The notes under the pieces are model-generated. The model was not told the DNA's origin. It saw nothing but the letters and a program-made list of their open reading frames with translations, and did not search any database. The position numbers and the translations under genes were made by a program. Below, piece after piece: positions 59,945 through 64,000 of a stretch of DNA of 64,000 nucleotides (its first letter is position 1; every line of letters starts with the position of its first letter). The stretch comes from Flavihumibacter rivuli (GTDB lineage: Bacteria; Bacteroidota; Bacteroidia; Chitinophagales; Chitinophagaceae): the NCBI RefSeq assembly GCF_018595685.2, contig NZ_CP092334.1:152001-216000 (forward strand), in the 5' to 3' direction.

Positions 59945-61255
59945 ATGCACAGTAGCCCGGTTGCGATCATGTGGTTCAGAAGGGATTTGCGATTGAAAGA
60001 TAACGCAGCGCTTTACCATGCCCTTACAAGTGGACTGCCTGTTGTTCCCGTTTTCATCTTCGACCGGAACATCCTGGATGACCTGGAAGATAAGTCGGAC
60101 CGCAGGGTGGAGTTCATCCATGCGGCATTGATGGAAATGCAGGATGAGTTATTGAAGATTGGTTCCACCATGGATGTTCGCTACGGCTTTCCAAAGGAGG
60201 TGTACGCACAACTCCTGAAGGAGTACAAGGTGCAAAAAGTATATACCAATCATGACTACGAACCCTATGCACAGGAACGCGATGCGGAAGTAGCGGCAAT
60301 AATAGAAGGCAATGGGGGAAGCTTCCATCATTTCAAGGACCAGGTAATATTTGAGAAGGGTGAGGTGGTAAAGGATGACGGTAAGCCCTACACGGTTTTT
60401 ACGCCTTACAGCAGGAGATGGAAGGCGACCCTTAATGAATTCTACCTGAAGTCCTATCCAACGGAAAAATATTTCGGTGCATTCCTGAAGCAGGTGCCGA
60501 GGGCATTGCCCTCACTGGATTCCCTGGGATTCCAGGAGGTGGCGAAACCTTTCCCCTCCAGGGAATTGGATGAAGAGTTGGTCAGGAAGTACAGCGACCA
60601 ACGGGATATCCCATCTATCCAGGGAACCTCCCGGTTGGGTGTGCATTTGCGGTTTGGGACCATCAGTATCAGGGAGCTGGCCAGAAGGGCAGGGGCATTG
60701 AATGAGACCTTCCTGAATGAATTGATCTGGCGGGATTTTTACCACATGATCCTGGCGAATTTCCCGCAGGTGGGGAAGGGAATGGCATTCAAGCCGGAGT
60801 ATGACCAGATCAAATGGCGCAATGATGAAGGGGAGTTCAGGCGCTGGTGTGAGGGAACTACAGGATACCCGATCGTTGATGCCGGGATGAGGGAATTGAA
60901 TGCCACCGGGTTCATGCATAACCGCGTAAGGATGATCGTGGCTTCCTTCCTTACCAAGCACCTCCTGATCGATTGGCGCTGGGGAGAAGCCTATTTCGCG
61001 AAGAAACTCCTGGATTTTGATTTTGCCGCAAACAATGGTGGCTGGCAGTGGGCCGCGGGTAGTGGTTGCGATGCCGCCCCTTACTTCAGGGTATTCAATC
61101 CCTATTTGCAAACACAGAAGTTCGACCCCAAACTACAGTATATCCGTCAATGGGTGCCGGAGTTTGAAGGATTCGGTTATCCGAAGCCGATAGTTGAGCA
61201 TGATTTCGCCAGGAAGCGTTGCCTGGAAGTGTATAGCGCCACCCTTAAGCGCTGA
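59945..61255 (+). CDS. phr: deoxyribodipyrimidine photolyase / cryptochrome
   Basis: A 436-residue photolyase that repairs cyclobutane pyrimidine dimers with light. The N-terminal antenna-binding Rossmann domain begins IMWFRRDLRLKDNAALYHAL. The FAD-binding domain has GTSRLGVHLRFGTISIREL, NELIWRDFYHMIL, FRRWCEGTTGYPIVDAGMRELNATGFMHNRVRMIVASFL, and WQWAAGSGCDAAPYFRVFNPYLQTQKFDP with the Trp/Asn region near the lesion-binding site. A length of ~436 is at the short end of CPD class I. It stops 4 bp before the convergent mqnD stop. Confidence 0.96.
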   Translation: MHSSPVAIMWFRRDLRLKDNAALYHALTSGLPVVPVFIFDRNILDDLEDKSDRRVEFIHAALMEMQDELLKIGSTMDVRYGFPKEVYAQLLKEYKVQKVYTNHDYEPYAQERDAEVAAIIEGNGGSFHHFKDQVIFEKGEVVKDDGKPYTVFTPYSRRWKATLNEFYLKSYPTEKYFGAFLKQVPRALPSLDSLGFQEVAKPFPSRELDEELVRKYSDQRDIPSIQGTSRLGVHLRFGTISIRELARRAGALNETFLNELIWRDFYHMILANFPQVGKGMAFKPEYDQIKWRNDEGEFRRWCEGTTGYPIVDAGMRELNATGFMHNRVRMIVASFLTKHLLIDWRWGEAYFAKKLLDFDFAANNGGWQWAAGSGCDAAPYFRVFNPYLQTQKFDPKLQYIRQWVPEFEGFGYPKPIVEHDFARKRCLEVYSATLKR

Positions 61256-61259
61256 AGGT

Positions 61260-62057
61260 TCAGCTGTTCAGTGCATGGTAAGTTTCGATTAATTGCCCAA
61301 CGGCCTGGTGCCCTTTTTCGCCAAGCGCCAGGGAATAGTCGTTTACATACAAGTTGATGTGTTGCCGCATTACTTCTTCACTCATTTCCTGTGCATGGTT
61401 ACGTATAAAGTCCGACAGGCCGGGGTATTGGCTCCAACTGTAACGGATGCTTTCTGTAATTAGGCTGTCCACCTCATTGACTATGGCCGGGTCAATGGTT
61501 TTTTTAGCAACGATGCCCCCTAATGGTATAGGGCAATGCAATACTTTTTCCCAATGGTCGCCCAGGTCGATCAATTTGTGTAAGCCTTTCTGTGCGTAGG
61601 TAAACCTGTTCTCGTGAATGATGACCCCTGCATCGACCGTACCATGCAGGACCGCTTCTTCTATTTCATGAAACACCATAAAGGTCTTGTTGCGTGCAGC
61701 CGGAAAGGCCATGGAGAAAAGCATATGGGCAGTAGTGTTCCTGCCGGGAATGCCAATACGCAGATCGGGCACTTTTTCCAATGGGATATCCGTTTTGGCG
61801 ATTAACAGCGGTCCCACGCCTGAGCCAAGCGCGCCGCCGGATTCCAGCAGCCTGTATTGCCCGCTGACCAGGGGATACACGCCATAGCTGATCTTGCTGA
61901 AGTCCAGCTTCCCTGCCAAAGCCCATTCGTTCAGGGTTTGCACATCTTCCATCAGTACCTCAAAGGAAAGTCCATGGGTATTGATCTTGCCATTTACCAG
62001 GGCATCGAAGATAAAAGTATCGTTCGGGCAGGGGGAAAAACCAAGGGTAAACTTCAT
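61260..62057 (-). CDS. mqnD: 1,4-dihydroxy-6-naphthoate synthase
   Basis: A 265-residue MqnD, the futalosine-pathway enzyme that converts cyclic dehypoxanthinyl futalosine to 1,4-dihydroxy-6-naphthoate for menaquinone synthesis. Signatures: GFSPCPNDTFIFDALVNGKI, LDFSKISYGVYPLV, GSGVGPLLIAKTD, and the His-containing DAGVIIHENRFTYAQKGLHKLIDLG. The protein has the periplasmic-binding-protein-like fold without a signal peptide. It is the downstream gene of mqnB with a 9-bp gap, so they are co-transcribed. Confidence 0.97.
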   Translation of the reverse strand: MKFTLGFSPCPNDTFIFDALVNGKINTHGLSFEVLMEDVQTLNEWALAGKLDFSKISYGVYPLVSGQYRLLESGGALGSGVGPLLIAKTDIPLEKVPDLRIGIPGRNTTAHMLFSMAFPAARNKTFMVFHEIEEAVLHGTVDAGVIIHENRFTYAQKGLHKLIDLGDHWEKVLHCPIPLGGIVAKKTIDPAIVNEVDSLITESIRYSWSQYPGLSDFIRNHAQEMSEEVMRQHINLYVNDYSLALGEKGHQAVGQLIETYHALNS

Positions 62058-62066
62058 AATCTTCGC

Positions 62067-62723
62067 TTAGAGTGATTCCAACAGACGGATCAGTTCTTTG
62101 TTCAGGTTCTGGATGGCATCGTTGAGTTTCCACTTCTTCTTATTGCGTTCCCCGATGTAGTTGGAGATGGCCCTGACCTGGAGAAAGGGTATGTGTTCCA
62201 TAAGGCAGACATAGTGCAGGGACGCCCCTTCCATCGATTCCAGGTTGGCCTTGAATTTTTCGGCATAATGGGCTGCCCTTTTTTTGTTGGTGGTGATCTC
62301 ATTAACGGTGATGCCGGTGGCTTTTTTCAGCCTGGTCCTCTTCACCAGGTTGGTGTAGGGGTTGGGAAGCATCCCTTTCTTGTAGGGGTCTTCGTTCTTG
62401 CCCTGCAGGTCGAGGTCAAAAATGTCCTTGAAAGACCTTTCCTCTTCTACTCCCTGGTCGGCGAATACATCCTGTTTTACAGCGAAGACCGATCCCAGTG
62501 GTGTTTCGGGGTCAAAGCTCCCTGCTACTCCTGCCTGTATGACCAGGTCGGGCTTTTTGTGCTGCAGGTAACGGGTAATGGCATAGGTGGCGGCATTACT
62601 TCCCACCCCAGTGATCAGGATGTCGATGTCGAAGTCGATATGCTCCAGTTTTTCCGTAGTGCAAAGGTGGTCGGTAAAAGGGGCTATTTCCTGGGGGGTG
62701 GCGGCTACCAATAAACAATGCAT
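62067..62723 (-). CDS. mqnB: futalosine hydrolase
   Basis: A 218-residue nucleosidase that removes hypoxanthine from futalosine to give dehypoxanthinyl futalosine, the substrate of the next pathway steps. The purine-nucleosidase/phosphorylase fold is shown by LLVAATPQEIAPFTDHL, ILITGVGSNAATYAI, LVIQAGVAGSFDPET, ESMEGASLHYVCL and VRAISNYIGERNKKKWKLNDAI. The start at 62723 is chosen; a frame to 62753 adds ten residues. It forms an operon with mqnD, so menaquinone is made by the futalosine route here. Confidence 0.95.
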   Translation of the reverse strand: MHCLLVAATPQEIAPFTDHLCTTEKLEHIDFDIDILITGVGSNAATYAITRYLQHKKPDLVIQAGVAGSFDPETPLGSVFAVKQDVFADQGVEEERSFKDIFDLDLQGKNEDPYKKGMLPNPYTNLVKRTRLKKATGITVNEITTNKKRAAHYAEKFKANLESMEGASLHYVCLMEHIPFLQVRAISNYIGERNKKKWKLNDAIQNLNKELIRLLESL

Positions 62724-62969
62724 GGGGATCAGATTTACAGGCAAATGTCGCAAATCCTTCCATTTGAAGGGGATATTGTACTTTTGAAGCAGGACAGGTG
62801 AATTTTTTTAGGGTTTTCTGAACAAACAGGCACCAGGTTTGTTGAACTATTACTCGCTGATCGCTAAACAACTTGGACGGCACACTTCCGTTTCCGTTTT
62901 TAGCGGCCTGTTTTGGAATTGATCCGTAAAGCAGATAGCCAGTGGCCGGAAGGCCGATAATGAATCAAT

Positions 62970-63383
62970 ATGGGAAATCGAGTTGCCGTATATCGTAAAG
63001 AACATTTCAATGCTGCCCATCGCCTGCATAATCCAGATTGGGATGATGCCCAGAATTTTGCGGTCTTTGGGAAATGCAGCCTGCCCAATTACCATGGGCA
63101 TAACTATAATATGGAGGTCAAGGTAGTAGGGGAGCCAGATCCGTCCACCGGTTATGTGATCGACATGAAAGTGTTGTCGGACATCATCCACCGCGAGGTG
63201 ATCGATCGTTTTGACCACCGGAACCTGAACCTTGATACTGCTGAATTCAAACATCTTAATCCTACCGCAGAAAACATTGTGGTGGTGATCTATAATCTGT
63301 TAAGGCCTCATATAGACCCGACCCATGAGCTTCAGGTTCGGCTATATGAAACAGAAAGGAATTTCGTGGAGTTCCCGGCCTGA
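62970..63383 (+). CDS. queD: 6-pyruvoyl-tetrahydropterin / 6-carboxy-tetrahydropterin synthase
   Basis: A 137-residue pterin-fold enzyme. The zinc ligands are His17 (HFNAAHRLH) and His42/His44 (HGHNY); the catalytic Cys is Cys36, followed by the substrate-binding Glu in the last third (LRPHIDPTHELQVRLYETERNF). In bacteria this fold usually makes 6-carboxy-tetrahydropterin for queuosine, though a pterin role is possible. FolE, which supplies its substrate dihydroneopterin triphosphate, follows 31 bp later on the same strand, so the pair likely acts in sequence. Confidence 0.94.
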   Translation: MGNRVAVYRKEHFNAAHRLHNPDWDDAQNFAVFGKCSLPNYHGHNYNMEVKVVGEPDPSTGYVIDMKVLSDIIHREVIDRFDHRNLNLDTAEFKHLNPTAENIVVVIYNLLRPHIDPTHELQVRLYETERNFVEFPA

Positions 63384-63414
63384 CATTAACCTATCAATCT
63401 TCTAAACGAATACA

Positions 63415-64000
63415 ATGGCTTACAACAAAGTAGAACAGTATGAAGACAGGATCACGTCCGGTTTAATCGAGAATTACCGGGAAACTTTGTCTTTATTGGG
63501 GGAAGACCCTGAAAGGGAAGGGCTGTTAAAGACGCCTGAGCGTGTGGCCAAGGCAATGCAATACCTGACCCAGGGCTACCAGATGGATGCCAAGGCCATC
63601 CTGGAGTCCGCAAAGTTCCATGAAGAGGTGAGTGAGATGGTGATCGTGAAGGATATAGAATTGTTCAGCATGTGCGAGCACCATATGCTGCCTTTCATTG
63701 GTAAAGCGCATATCGCCTATATTCCCAACGGGTACATTACCGGGCTAAGCAAGATCGCCCGTGTGGTGGACGTGTATAGCAGGAGGCTGCAGGTGCAGGA
63801 GCGCCTGACCCAGCAGATCCTTACGGCCATCAAGGAGGCCCTGAACCCGATCGGTGTTGCGGTTGTAATTGAAGCCAAGCATATGTGCATGATGATGAGG
63901 GGGGTACAGAAGCAGAATTCGGTGACCACGACTTCTGCCTTCTGGGGTGAGTTTGAGAAAGCCGAGACCCGCAGTGAATTTACCAAGTTGATCTCTTCTA
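63415..64000 (+). CDS. folE: GTP cyclohydrolase I (cut by right edge)
   Basis: The first ~195 residues of GTP cyclohydrolase I, which makes dihydroneopterin triphosphate from GTP, feeding folate, pterin and queuosine synthesis. The zinc ligands are visible in [13 protein letters not shown] (Cys and His) and the second Cys in [25 protein letters not shown]; the [21 protein letters not shown] and [13 protein letters not shown] motifs are intact. The frame runs off the edge at [18 protein letters not shown], close to the normal C-terminus. It is the second gene of a queD-folE unit. Confidence 0.95.
   Translation, partial: MAYNKVEQYEDRITSGLIENYRETLSLLGEDPEREGLLKTPERVAKAMQYLTQGYQMDAKAILESAKFHEEVSEMVIVKDIELFSMCEHHMLPFIGKAHIAYIPNGYITGLSKIARVVDVYSRRLQVQERLTQQILTAIKEALNPIGVAVVIEAKHMCMMMRGVQKQNSVTTTSAFWGEFEKAETRSEFTKLISS

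Noticed and set aside
1..64000. tRNA, rRNA, insertion sequence, prophage or defence island
   Set aside because: Reading both strands gave no cloverleaf with the GTTC loop, no transposase, integrase, terminase, capsid, restriction or toxin-antitoxin signature. The window is core chromosome.

Overview
The window reads as chromosomal core sequence of a Bacteroidota bacterium, most likely in the Chitinophagia/Chitinophagaceae (the family is an inference from the gene set). Supporting signs are repeated TAnnTTTG -7-type promoter boxes close to start codons, few Shine-Dalgarno sequences, a LytTR/propeller two-component pair, a 7TMR-DISM histidine kinase, a PafA-type phosphatase, a serine-palmitoyltransferase-like enzyme, M16/M28 peptidases, many small lipoproteins and the futalosine menaquinone pathway. 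I see no rRNA, tRNA, CRISPR array, insertion sequence, prophage or recognisable defence island. About 57 protein genes are supported, two of them cut by the window edges (a DUF3857-type protein on the left, folE on the right).

Layout. 0-7 kb: envelope and transport genes (NlpE-META lipoprotein, SnoaL-like protein, GNAT acetyltransferase, SulP transporter, alpha/beta hydrolase, M28 peptidase). 7-14 kb: B12-binding radical SAM protein, MgtA-type P-type ATPase, ribD, yigZ. 14-18 kb: two lipoproteins followed by an ECF sigma factor and a one-helix membrane protein that looks like its anti-sigma partner. 17.6-23 kb, minus strand: LytTR regulator plus propeller histidine kinase, then two tandem globins, the second lacking the usual heme-binding residues, behind a probably frameshifted small membrane protein. 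23-33 kb: hydroxyacyl-CoA dehydrogenase, CarboxypepD_reg protein, Mrp ATPase, PaiB, glycerophosphodiesterase, a divergent SDR, kynureninase, pyrF, glutaryl-CoA dehydrogenase, aroK. 33-42 kb: DUF423, Dph6-like ATP pyrophosphatase, orphan histidine kinase, ftsK, lolA, AraC regulator, ubiX, thioredoxin-like protein, then a gene-free stretch with candidate structured RNAs. 42-53.6 kb: sphingolipid-type PLP enzyme, PafA-like phosphatase, M16 peptidase, Cys-motif protein, class I and class II fructose-bisphosphate aldolases side by side with an 11-bp tandem repeat between them, a possible atypical kinase, and a BtuF-like protein. 53.6-54.4 kb is a non-coding island with a strand-biased TTGGA motif. 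54.4-64 kb: cystathionine beta-synthase, hydrolase, tex, class IV aminotransferase, photolyase, mqnD/mqnB, queD, folE.

Most genes stand alone or in short runs. Clear co-transcribed sets are aroK-DUF423-Dph6-like (overlapping reading frames), lipoprotein-sigma-anti-sigma (stop/start overlap), kinase-regulator (ATGA overlap), the globin pair with its upstream ORF (TAATG overlap), mqnB-mqnD, and queD-folE. The most unusual material is small: the heme-ligand-less globin, the non-coding RNAs around 41.7-41.9 kb, the aldolase-linked tandem repeat, the TTGGA island, an SDR without its catalytic Tyr/Lys, and promoter boxes so close to start codons that leaderless mRNAs are predicted. I did not find a clear, large, previously undescribed system.
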